64,000 nucleotides of DNA from Amoebophrya sp. A120. Lineage: Eukaryota > Sar > Dinophyceae > Syndiniales > Amoebophryaceae. The translations under genes were made by a program, and so were the position numbers. Numbering within the stretch: the first letter of the stretch is position 1; each line of letters begins with the position of its first letter. The notes under the pieces are model-generated. The model was given only the letters and a program-made list of their open reading frames with translations, was not told the origin of the DNA and searched no databases. Shown here in pieces: positions 9,320 through 21,000 of the stretch. The stretch covers positions 2,065,065-2,129,064 of the forward strand of contig CAJINV010000003.1 in the NCBI GenBank assembly GCA_905178155.1, written 5' to 3'.

Positions 9320-12300
9320 TTACCGTCGTCCTGAGGGCAATGCCTGTGACGAATCATTATTTCTTCGCGATTTTCCGCTGTTCTTGTCATCTCCGAACAA
9401 TAGTCGCTTCAGCGAGGCAATCGCTTGCTTTATCCATCGCAGTACGGTTCTCGGTCCCTCCCGCGCGAGGCGCTTGATGGCGTCTTGCACCAGTTTGAGA
9501 ACGTCTGGCATGTATCTGTCAATCATACCTCCGACGTACTCCTTCACCCAGCCGAAGAAAGATATCATCTTGTTATCGTTGTTTGTACTGGGTGGAGAGG
9601 AAGATGACTCGTCGATTGTTGTTGCAAACGAAGCACTTATCCAAAGAAAAAAGCTTAATATAGCTGTAACTTTGTTGGAAGAACAGCATTACAAATCCGT
9701 CTGGCATGAGAGCAAAAACCTGTCATGCGCAGATAGCACCGCAAAACGCGCTTGAATGGACCTTGGAATGCATGACCAGCATGACAGATGTTGCCGATCT
9801 TCCATGTTGCGCATCACAAAGTTACACTGACAATCTTTTTTTCTTCGATAGAACTGGATGCTTGTTCCGATGCCGCCGTCCTTCTGCTGGCTCGCCGTGA
9901 GCGAAGATGTCGCTTCGCTTTAGCTCTTCCGGCTTCCCCGACGTCTCCTTCGTCGACTAACGCGTTTGACGGAGGAAATAACCGCAGCTCAAACAGCGTC
10001 ATTAGCAGAGGGGTGATAGCCTGGCTGAAGAGCACGGGGAGGGGGGTTTGGCGAATGTAGGGAATGAGGGCGACCAGCTGGCTGAGCCCTCGGCCTAAAG
10101 TACTGGCCAACATGGACAGCAGCCCCTCGATGACGCCGGACGTGAGAGAACTTTTGATCCCCTCCCACACCCGCTTTCCAAACCGGCCTAGCCGCTCCTT
10201 GCCGCGCGCAATCTGCTGCAGAACGGTCTGAAATATGGTCTGCAGCTTCGACGGAATCGCATGTAGCACTTTCACGACACCGGTCAGAATGTTGCTCTGA
10301 AAATGCATTTGCGTCTTCATCTCTCCTTCTGCCAGTTGTACGACTGTTGTACCAGCAGCGGGGCTTGGAAGCAGGTTTTTTTCGAGCTCCAGCTGCGGCT
10401 TTACATTCATCGTTTGCCTGCCATCGCGTTCTGCTCCCAAAACGCCGTGAGTTAGTGCTTCACGCTGCAAATGTGGTTTTTCTACTGCATGTTTCTGGCT
10501 GAAGTTCTGTTGCCGCGATCGACTGATCGCTTTCGGTTGCTCTTCGGCATGTCTTTCTCCCGCCGTCGAGCGTTTTCTTCCAGCCGAATATGCTCCTTCG
10601 GCTGAAGCTTCAAGGTCGGTATCTTCTAGAAGGTGTTGCCTCTCGTCGTCCTGCAGAAGCGCAGTTGTAGTTGCCCCTGCTTCGTCCGAGTATTCTGTTG
10701 GAAGAAGATGGTCGTCGCCGCGTCGCAGTGAAGTAGTCGTGTAGGACCTATCAGGCGTCCTTTCTTGTCCCGTTTGCTGTTCTCCCCACGGTGTCCTGAC
10801 GGCGTTGTGCGGCAGTTGTACTAGGGCAACTTCTACACTGGTAGAGTTCGGCAAGTCGTCTACTTCAGGAACAGGAAGGGGAAACCCTTCGTCTTCGTCC
10901 CGTCGTCTCGAACTCGAAGTTGTGATATGCTCGGGGAATGGCACGGACGCATGGATCCCTTTTTGCGTGAATGAATCGGCCGAAGCGCCGCCCGACCTGA
11001 AGTGGAAGGAGGAGCCGTCGGTTGTGGCGTGGTGCCTCGCTTCTACACGACCATCTACCGTATTTCTAACCTGTACCCGTATGCGTGTCCTCTTCCGGCG
11101 CCGGTGTGCCCCCGCGGCGGAGCGAGGGGGGTTGTATACTTGCGGCCCTCGTCCGTCCTCGCTGCCTTCTTGAGATGAGTCGAAGAGGTCGTTCTCGTGC
11201 CGCGGCGCGAGGCCCTCCACTTGCTCCTCTCCATCCGCGTTGCTTTCTGCAGATTCGTCAACAGAGTCTTGCCTACTTTGTTCTTTCACCGCTTTCGTTC
11301 TTTCGTCGCCGTCGTCGTCTCGTTCCTGCCGCTGCAAATGCCTCGGCTCAACATTTTTGTACCCTTTATGTTTGCGCTCGTTTTTCAGCAGATTTTCTGT
11401 TTCCTGGATCTCCGTTCTGAGCCCAGCTTGACGCGTCTGGATGTGCTTCAACCGGGTTTTTATGGCTTCAGTGCTGGTCGAGGCCTTGGCCATATCCTGC
11501 AGGTTGAATCGCCGCAGGTTGTTCACGCGGACACGCTCGCGCAGCACAGTTACTTTCTCCTTCAGCAAATCTGCGCAGTGCACCAGTTCTGGCTTGGCGT
11601 GTGCTCGCTTACCGTATGGGCGACCTTTCGTCTGCGCAACAGCACCAGAGGCTGCTGCTGCACTTGATGTTGACATTTTTCTTCCAGCTCTGAGAAGCTG
11701 AAGCTCCGGACCGACCGGAAAAGAATCCCCACTTTTTGACCGCAACACCCCAATGTCTGCGGTGATGTTGCGGGTCAGATCCTTGAGCTTCACGTCGTAG
11801 TCTCGGAGTTCTTGGTTCAGGCTCTTTCTCCGACGGACCAACTCTTTCTCCAAATTCTTTGTTCTCGCGCCATTTTTGTTTGCCTTTTCTTCTAGCTCCA
11901 GGATGTCATCCCTCGTTGCTGTATGGTCCGCCTTTTTCGTTTGAATCAGGTCGTGCAGATCATCTACAGCGTCTTCGTCGTCACTACTCGTTTCCGAGGC
12001 CAACTTGTCGTCCTCCTCTGCACCAGCACCCCGGGAGGAGGTGTCGCTTTGCTCCTTCGCCTCTTTGCCAGCCCACCAGCTGGACCCCTTCACCAGTTTG
12101 TCGCGGAACCAGGAAATCAGACTTTTGCCCAGGCCCGCCAGCATTTCGCCGAAGTGCAGCTTGCCCAGTACCCGGCTAGCCAAGCGGAGCACGACGAACT
12201 GGAGACCCTCGAACAAAGACTCGTAGAGCAAGCCCTCCATAACTCCACCCACGACGAACGAGAGCGCCACCCGGAGCGAGTCGAACGGAATCGCCTTGAG

Positions 12301-15300
12301 GATCGGCATATACATTGCAAATATGTAGTCTGGGTCTGGAAACTTGTGATCCAAGGAAGGGAATGGTGAGCTCACTGTAATGCGCTGCCAAGCATGACAA
12401 GTTTTATCGTGGTTCTGAGTTGCGTATTCCGCATCAGAAACTGCGTTTTTGCATGACAGGGAGGAGGAGCTCTTCGCGGGCACGCAATACAGATTTCAGA
12501 ACGTTATGCCAGACTAGCATGACAAATCTCGCAACCTCCCAGACCCAGACATATTTGCAGTTCATACGGCACCGGCAAGCTGCTGACGACGCCCGCAAGC
12601 ATGGTCGCGACGTTGTCCGCTAGCGTGTCCAGAAAGCTTTTCAGATTGTTTTTCGCCAAATTGAACAGCACACCCGCGCCCGCGCTCAACACCGTGGCTT
12701 TCATGGCTTCCTTCATGAACGCTAGCGCCTTGCCCATCGTCGCCACTGCCATGCGAAACATGTTTCCGAGTTTATCAAGCACAGCGAACTTTTGTGTTTC
12801 GCTCAGCCCCAGTCGATGTCTCTGCAGAAACGAGGAACGGGTGTGCAGGTGGACTCCAAGATCTGCCGTGGCACCAGAAATTGTAGGTTTCTCACTAATC
12901 ATGTGTCCGTCCTCTTCTACCTGTATCTTCTCGAACGTGTTTCTACTTCCCGTAGGTGAAGAACTGCGGAAGTCTTGCCCCTGGTAGTTGCCCTCGTCTA
13001 ATTCGGCAGCGCCGTGCAGCTTCGTGCCAGTTGAAGCAGCTGGTGTGAGGAACATCTCGAAGTACAGCTCTTCGACGCTAAACAGCTCAGGTGGAGTTTG
13101 GGCTGCAACAACTCGAGAAATTTGTAATGTGCTGGTGGCTGCACCAAACAACCCATGCGACTTTGCCTGATTGGCCATGTTGGCCACGCTAACGGAAGCC
13201 TGACCGTCGGATGCCATGTGACTGGCAATCGTGGAAGCCAGGGCCGCGTTGGTGTCGCTACCCACCCCTGCTGTTTTTTCCTCTTTAGCGAGTCGCGCCG
13301 CTGCCGCCAGTCGCGCGGCCTTCTCCTGTTTGGTTTCCCCCTTCGCAATTTCTCGCGCCTCGGCGGCGGCACGCGCCGCGGTCGCCTCCTCTTCCCTCGC
13401 CTGGGCGCTGCTTTCCCGCGCTGCCTGTGTCATGCTTGCGACTTGATCCTTCTTCGCTGTTTTGGTCTCTTTAGCGAGAGCATCTGCCACGAGCTTTACC
13501 GCACGACCATCCTTGCTTCCCCCACGGAGGATCGCCATGAGGTTGCTGAACACGCTCTTGAGCCCTTTCTCGAGAAGCTTATACAGCTTCCCCGCTGGAT
13601 TCGTCACAAGCGAAAGCATTTTGTCTAAAACCCCACTCCGCTCGTCCTTATTGAAAATTTCCAGCGCTTGCTTGACCTTGTCATGCCCTGCTCGTGTTTG
13701 CAGTACGGTCACAGGCACAGCTGCTTTGTCGCTGAAGACAAATTCTTCTCCGTGCCGCAGCTCACAGAATGACCGGCCGTCTACTTCGCGCGGTGTTGAG
13801 AGTGTTCGTGGTGATGAATTGAGTACCTCGCTCTGCTGGTTGTGGTCAAGCACCACTTCTGGAGATGCAACTTTTTGCACAGGAGGTGGCAGCTCCAGAT
13901 ATCCGCGATCCGGCTGGTCGATTCTCCTCCTGCTCATCGGTAGTTCTGCAAGGTGCCGGCTCTCATGGCGGCCGCGCCTTCGCGAAAAAGTGGCAATGAA
14001 GCGCGAAACTGGGGCCGGGTAAGTGGAGAGGGGTGCAATGCTGGATCCGTCTCCAAGAACCGTTGGCCGGACTTTATCGACCACCAAGGCATGGTGGTCC
14101 TGTGACCGCCGCTGCAGCATACTTGTTTGCGTGTTAGCGACTTCGTTTTCCTCGTCACTGCTTCCTCCCTCTGCCTGCTCCTTCTCTGCTAGGGCAGCCT
14201 CCTGCCGCTGCTGCTGGGCCAACTCATTCGGGAGATCATCCTCATCCTTTGCGAAGCCGAAGGCAACGGTAAGAGCGTTGGCCAGCTGAGATTTGAACGT
14301 GGAAAGCAGCTTCCGGCCGAGGATCGGCACCGTCCCGGCCAAAAAGGTCTCGATAAAAATCTGCGCGGACATGCCCGTGGGAGACACCTTGAACACGGGG
14401 TCCAGGACAGTGTACAGGACGTCGCCCAGTCGTGCCACCAGCTTGCCGATAAGAAAATTGTAGAAAAAAAGGCAAAGGAAGTCCACGCCTTTTTTCAGGA
14501 ACACGGACCTGAACAATTTCTCACTCACTTCGTTCCACCAGTCTTTGAGTTTGTGCAGTACCTTGCGCCCATACTTGCCCGCAATATTGAAGATCCCCCA
14601 AAACCCGCTTTTTACCTTCGAAAGGACGGAATTGAACACCTTGCCCACTTTCTTCGCGACCGGTCGAAGCAGCTTGTCGCGCACAGCCTTCGGGACGTCC
14701 GCTAACTTCTGTATAGCACTCTCCTTCTTCATTTTCTTCCCGGCCGCAGCAGTAGTACGCTGGTCGTCGGGCCGTTTCTCTTTCTCCTTCAGATGCTTCT
14801 CGATGGATTGCTCTACAGCCTTGTTCGTTGTCTTTGCGTTCTTCGTACGCATCTTCCGGAGTGTCTTCGGGTTCGCACGCAGCAGCCTCTGCTTGTGCCT
14901 CTCCTGTAGGGCCGCAAACTCCTCGGCCGTCAACGTTGCCCTCTTCGTGTTTTCCAAATCTGTCAGTTGCTGCTTCAGAATGTCGTAGTGTTTTTGTAAC
15001 TGTTCTTCCGTTGGCTGGTCACTTGAGTCGACGTTGATGCCCTTCAGTTGCTTCTCTCCCAATCCCTTCTCTTTGTTCAAGCCGGCCAACGTCTTGTCAA
15101 GTTCGCGCTCGTCCGCAAGGTAATCCGCAAAGCCTCGTTGCTCCGGTGCAGCGCCGCTAGGCCGTGCAATTGTTCCGGTTTGCAAAAACGCAACACGGCT
15201 GGTGGACTCCGACCGCAGCTTCTCGCTATCGACATGGACATGTTCTTGATCTTCATTAAGACCACTACTAGCACCTTCTGGAGAGCTCCTGCTCCTGGCT

Positions 15301-17114
15301 CCCAACTCTTCAAAGAATTCGAATCCGGGACCCGCGGCTGCCAGCGCCGCACGAGCGTCGATCTGCCTGTAGAGAGTTCTTGTGCTGAGAAGACGACCAC
15401 GACCGCTGCGTTTAATATTTCCATGTCGTTCTATTCCAGAAACGACGTCGCCACCGATCCGTCCGTCGCCATCCAAATCGCGCTCTTTCAGTTCCTCCAA
15501 CCGGTTCTTCAGGTTTTCATCACTTTTCGCTCGGGCGGCAGCATGGTGAATTGCGGTTTGCAAAAAGGACGAGGAGTCATCACCTCCATCTTCTGCGACG
15601 CCGCTGCTTCTATCACTGTTCCGGCCTCCACCGCCATCAAACCAGTCGTACGCTGCGTCGCCCACGAAACGGGCTCCAATGCCTTCAATCACTCCTTCCA
15701 CGTTGCCGGCAACTCTGGAGGCCGCTTGCCCTGCCGCTTCCGCGACGTCGTCTAGGCTGTCCGGGATCAGTGCCTTGATTTTCTCCACCTCTTTGTTGAC
15801 AGCGTCCGTCACCTCGTGAATAAAGTGTCGTAGCGCCTTTTTGAACAACATAGGTAGCACCTGGTAGCGGAGCACGGCAACAACCACGTCCAGCGCGGGC
15901 TCAATCAGGGTCAGGATCATTTCGTCAAAGCCCCAGTAGAGCAGCTTTGCCACTACCATCGCGAGTCCGGGCACAAACTGCACGACAATCTCGGTGCCGG
16001 TGGCGATCAGCGTGGCGAGGTTCGTGCGGAGATATTCGGCAACCATACTTTTCCACTGTTGTACCTTGTCTTCTGGGACGAAGTACATCACCATAGAGGC
16101 CATCAAGTGCGCTACCGCCTGTTCGCATTTTTGCGCCACGAACCCCTTCAAGTTTTGAATCGTTTGAAACATCTCCCCCATCAACACGGGGGTCTCCCAA
16201 TGTTGTTGAAGCAGGAAGTGCTGGTGTTCATTGTGGTGCGTAAAGAATCTTCTTGCAGTGGATAGGGCGGTCAATGTCTTTGTTATTTCCAATTTTGTTT
16301 CTAGCAAACTCGTTGTCTCGTTGCTTCCACTACTTATTCCCTGAAGCCGCGGCACAGAAACCAGATCAGCAGACAACTCCACGCTTGTCCTCGCAAAAGA
16401 CGTTTTAGTACTCCGCACCATGTGGCGCTGATGTTCGGTAGGTGGCGCTGCAGGGTCCTCCTTGTCCAACTGGAGAAAGAACACGCCAGAGGCTGTCGTC
16501 GTGGCTGAACCACGTGGTAATAGTTTCGGCTCGTGATCAGAAGCAGGAGAACTTCCTCGGTGCAACGTCGTAGTCCCAGGTTGTATACTAGCAGCACCAG
16601 GCCAGACCTCGAGCTCGACGTCCACCTCCTGCTCTGCACCATTGCTGACATCATGATCAATTATGTTGTCAGTCGTCCAAGGAGCTGCACTGTCCTGATT
16701 TATTTCGAGGAGCAAAGAAACTGAGCCATCGGGTTCGGTGACGACACCGGCACGGTCGTGTGGGTTTATGTCCTGAAGTTTTTCGGTGGAGATTGATGTC
16801 GAACCGCTCTCCTGTAGGTCTTGTAGCTGCTCCTCCTCCTCCTCCTCCTCCTCCTCCTGCAGAAGTGTCGTCCGGGTACTAGTACCAGTACGAGCTGTGC
16901 GCGCAGACGTGAAAAGATGAAGATTGTGGTGCTGGCAGAAGTACAAAAGCCAAACGGCCAAGATGCTGAATATGATCCTGACGACGACACGATGGCAGCA
17001 GGAGATCGTTCTTGCTGTAGAAGCACAACGCCCCCGGGATACAGAGACACACGTCCTCCACCGGACAATTGGCATTACATGCGCCATGTCGCAGTTGCGA
17101 GAGACAAAGCGCAT
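9320..17114 (-). CDS. Large helical membrane-anchored protein, 2437 aa, three exons joined across two introners
   Basis: Exon 1 is 17114-12567, exon 2 is 12303-9851 and exon 3 is 9632-9320, joined by removing each introner plus one copy of its 5-bp flanking repeat. The sum is 7314 nt, exactly divisible by three, and gives 2437 residues. Residues about 43-60 (IIFSILAVWLLYF) form a signal anchor. The rest alternates amphipathic helical blocks rich in Leu/Val/Phe with Gly doublets (for example GVIEGLLSMLASTLGRGLSQ) and charged Glu/Lys/Gln coiled segments. Four or five such blocks occur, suggesting an internally repeated helical module. A nine-Glu run near residue 90 comes from a CTC repeat at about 16830-16857. 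I recognise no family or catalytic motif. The repeated hydrophobic but Gly-containing helices suggest membrane or lipid association (inference). Confidence 0.75.
9638..9850 (-). mobile_element. Introner, family C, 213 bp
   Basis: The left end is TATCCAAAGAAAAAAGC and the right end is TTTTTTTCTTCGATA, an imperfect inverted repeat of about 36 bp including GTAACTTTG and its complement inside. Flanks on the + strand are GCACT and GAACT, a 5-bp repeat with one mismatch. Removal leaves Ser-Ser-Ala-Ser in frame in the 2437-aa gene. Confidence 0.8.
12309..12566 (-). mobile_element. Introner, family B, 258 bp
   Basis: Inner inverted repeat GTCTGGGTCTGG at the left end and CCAGACCCAGAC at the right end. 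The element starts TAT and ends ATA. Perfect 5-bp direct repeat CGGCA at 12304-12308 and 12567-12571. Removing the element and one CGGCA joins Leu-Pro-Val-Pro to Ile-Leu-Lys-Ala in frame. The element contains in-frame stops on the coding strand. Confidence 0.9.
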
Positions 17115-18063
17115 TTTAATTTTTTGATTCCCGAAGGCCAGGGGGGGCTAGGGCTTGCTTCATCTACACAAAGAAAAGACCACAAAGAAAATACTTTATG
17201 CTATAGCGTAGTAGGGAATTGGAATACAACAATAAAAATATCAATATGCATAGCGAAGTAAAGTTACGGCCTTCCTCTTCAAAGGCAGTCTAAAGACTAG
17301 CTGTAGCTTCCCACTACGTCGAATACCGGAGAATCATGCGATTCCGAACTTCCAACGAAAATTAAGTAATACACGACCCAAAATAGCAGGAGTACTAGAC
17401 GACGACAATGAAAGACGAGATGTGGAATCCGAATGCTGTCACAAAATTGAAGGGTCACGGCGCTTCAGTTTGAAGCACGATGGCAACACGACACGAACGA
17501 ATTCGTCACGCCCAGACCGAAGGCCCAAGCTCATGGCGGACGAAGGGCAAGGGTAAGATCAAAATAGGAACCCTAAATGAAGGCAAGGGTAAGAGTAAGA
17601 CGACGACGATCCGACCAAAATCATGCTGCTTGGATCTCAATGCTGTCGCAAATTGTCACGATTCCCACAAGATGAAGTTGAAGAGCCACCGCCTGGGCCT
17701 AAAGAGGTACACAATGATGAAGTGACTTGGTGTATTAACACACCAGCATAGTTGTACAATTCGAAGTTTAAACACTACTTATGCATGAATTTTTCAAGTC
17801 TCTTTGAGAAATCTTGCTGCCGCGGTTGACAAGAAAAATAGGGCTTGGGCTAGTCTTTTATTTACAGAACAGCGAAACTTGTCAAAGTTTCTCTCTCTTT
17901 TCTTTTGTAAAGTAGGTACTGAAGTCAGTGGTGTGTGCATGCTCGATCATTTTCCTCTGGATTTTTTGTTGTTCGTTTATGCCTCGATCATCACTTCTTC
18001 GGCATGTGCTTATCTGTGCATCACCCATACCGCCCCCTTCGCTTCCGCTTTCATTTGTGACCA
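17115..18063. other. Intergenic region
   Basis: About 950 bp. Short purine-rich direct repeats (GGCAAGGGTAAGA-like, around 17545-17600) lie in the first half; the rest is AT-rich. No gene supported. Confidence 0.4.
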
Positions 18064-21000
18064 CTATAACTCAACTTCAATGAGCTCTTCGTCCTCCTCA
18101 CCGGCAAACAGAGCATGGTCTGCGTCCTCGTTCAGAACAACGTGCGTCGTCTTTGTGGAGTCCTGAAAAGATTCCACTCGACTACGACTTCGCCCACGAT
18201 TTTCTCTACTCTTTTGTTCTCGTCCTGAGCCCGTACTAGAAGTAGTTCTCCTGGTTGATGATGAGGAGGTTCTACTTGCCTGGCGCACGGGCTCCTGCGC
18301 GGGTTGGATGAGTCCCTGAAAGAACAGGTCGTCCGAAGTGATCTTGAGCTTCTCGAAATCCGTAAAATCTTCTATCGGATCGTCCCCCACCCGTTGGTAA
18401 CTGGTGCTGTGCATCGCCTCTTCGTCCGTCATCACACCCAGAAGTCTCCCGGCGGCCCACACCCGGAATCTAGCCAACACCTCAACCATCTGGTGAAACA
18501 GCGACGGACTTGCGGCGGCGTCCTCGCATTGCCTGATGTGTCGTAAAAAAGTCAAAAGTAGCTTCGTTGTTCCTTGATCAACTACAACAGCAACACCGAA
18601 AACGGATCATTAACTACATGGCTCGGAAATTTTAGAAAGCACAAGCAGTTGCAGTATGGAAAGCACTTCTACTATCCACGAAACTCCAGGTCTTCAGACA
18701 ATTGCGTGAGAACAACTCCATGACTCGGACCTGTCACATGATTGAACCAAGCGGCGATATTAAAGTAGAGCCACATCCCCGCAAACAGCCCACAACATTA
18801 ATCGAACCTGAACATTGGCTCTGCTTCCGCGCCGAACCGCGTCTCGTTGTACTGCTCTCGCACAGTGACAGTTTCGTTCGACGCCGAGTCCAATTCCGGT
18901 TGTACGAAAACTTTCAGAGAGGGACCGATCCGGCTGTGCACATCCTCTGGACGGGGAGGGGCGGTCTGCTTGCGGCCCTTCCTCATGCGTCGCGGCGCAG
19001 TTCGCTTGCGCGGGGCTCCGGGGGTTCTCTCGCGAACAAAGTCTGTGAACTCTCCGTCGACAACGCGTTTCGCGTCCACGTGGTGCCACCAGCCCGCGGG
19101 AATGTACAGTGCGTCGCCGGGCTTCACTAGGGCCGTCAGCAGCCGCACGTCGTCGACAAACTCTTTGCGTTTGGGCACTTCCTCCTCTTTCTTTTCTGGC
19201 TCGGGTGGTTCGCCGATGCCATTCTCGAGCTCCTCCCGGATCTGGTTGAAAATCTCTTCATTGTTAGGGTCCTTCACGCGCTCGAGGCGCTCGCGCGCTT
19301 GCTCGAGCGGCGTCAGCTTTTTCTTCTCCGGAAACGCGACTTGCTTCCAAACGTCCGGATCCATGAACAGGGCGCCTTGATTATCCCCTACAGACAAGAT
19401 AGAAGTACCACACTCACATCAAAAACGAATCACTTCGAGGTTGCGTTGCCATATTTTTTGGTGACCCGGAAATAATCCCTGGAGGAAAAGGAATGCGAAA
19501 AGACCACAAGAAGGACAAAGCTCTGGCATCCACAATGAACGCACATGTACAACTTTGGAATTGTAACGCGTTTTAATAGCGATAATCAGAAACAAAGAGG
19601 GAAGCACTTTCGTGACAGTACAACTTTTTTTTCTGACGTGGGTGGACTACAACTTTTCTGTAGAATATTGATCTTCGTGCACGAGGAGAACCCGCCGAAC
19701 CGAGTGGGGATCTGGGTTTATCAAGTAGTGGCTGCCCTTCTCGACGTGAAAGGCGGGCTGCGCAAACTCTTCTGGGTCTACTTCCAAGTCTCTCCTGCTC
19801 TCCACTCGCTCCGCAGCTTTCGGTGCCTCCGCAAGTGTAGTTTTCTTTGCGCCGCCCTTCTGCTTCTTCTTGCCTGTCGTACCAGCAGTACTTGCTCTAG
19901 ACACCTCCGTAGTTGCATTTGTAGTATTTCCGGCTGCTGGCGGTTCGAATTCGTGGCGATAGATGTCCTTTCGAAGATGGGTGCGAAGAGACGTGGCGTC
20001 GGACAGTCGCAAACACACCGAGATGGCGGTCTCGCGCCTCCCCACTACCAGCGGCCGTACGGAACTGACCACAAACGGCAGCGCGCGACTGAGCCAAGAC
20101 ATGGCCCGCACCGACAATTGCGGCGCGGAATCCGCGGCAATCGCGGTCGAGCAGGCGACCCACAAAAACCGCTTGGCCGGATGCAGGGGCGTGGGGCCGT
20201 ACCGGTTGTAAAACTTCGAAAGGATCGTCATGTTCATCCCCTGGACCAGTTCCTGCTCGAACAGCTCCTTCTGGGACTCGTTCAGATGCTTCTTGTGCTC
20301 CTCGTGTTTTTGCAAAATGGTATCGTCGTGCAGCAGCAGAAACTCGAGCAGGTCCATCCCATTGCTGGTTTCATTTCCCCCTCGGTAGTGGCCCATGGAG
20401 TCCCGAAAGCCCTCGATAATACTGGCCGTGTCGACCACGCCCGGCGTCCCGATCATGTTGTTGCCCAAAAGAGGGGCTTCTACTCCGACGGTGCCCGCTG
20501 CCGTCTGCTGCCGCTCCTCCCGCCGGGAAATCAGGTGCGGAACCGCATCCAGGGCAAATATAATGCCTGCGTCTGAGAGAAGCCAGACACTTGTCACGCA
20601 GCCTTTGCATTTGGATTCCTCGCGCGAATGTCAATGTCTGCAAAGCGCAGAGAGCATGACAGATTCTGTAGAAGGGGCTTCTCCATGCCTAATCAGCATG
20701 AGAATAAAGTCCCTCCCCTGGAAAGAGAAATCGCCCATCTTTCGCAGCTGACTGTGACTATGCAACACAAGTTTTTTTCCCGTTCAGAATCCGCATCAGA
20801 AGTTTGCACTCATCCAGACCCAGACCACATACTAGTATTTGCAATGCATAAACCATCTCGGCTTGCAAGCGCAACCGCAGGTCCTCCGCCTTGGACACCA
20901 CCACACCCAGCGTGTTCGTGTCAAGAAATGACTTTGTGGTTTTGTTTTTTGAAGTAGTTGTCGCATCTTCAGTTGCACCATCTGCATCTTCCACATCATC

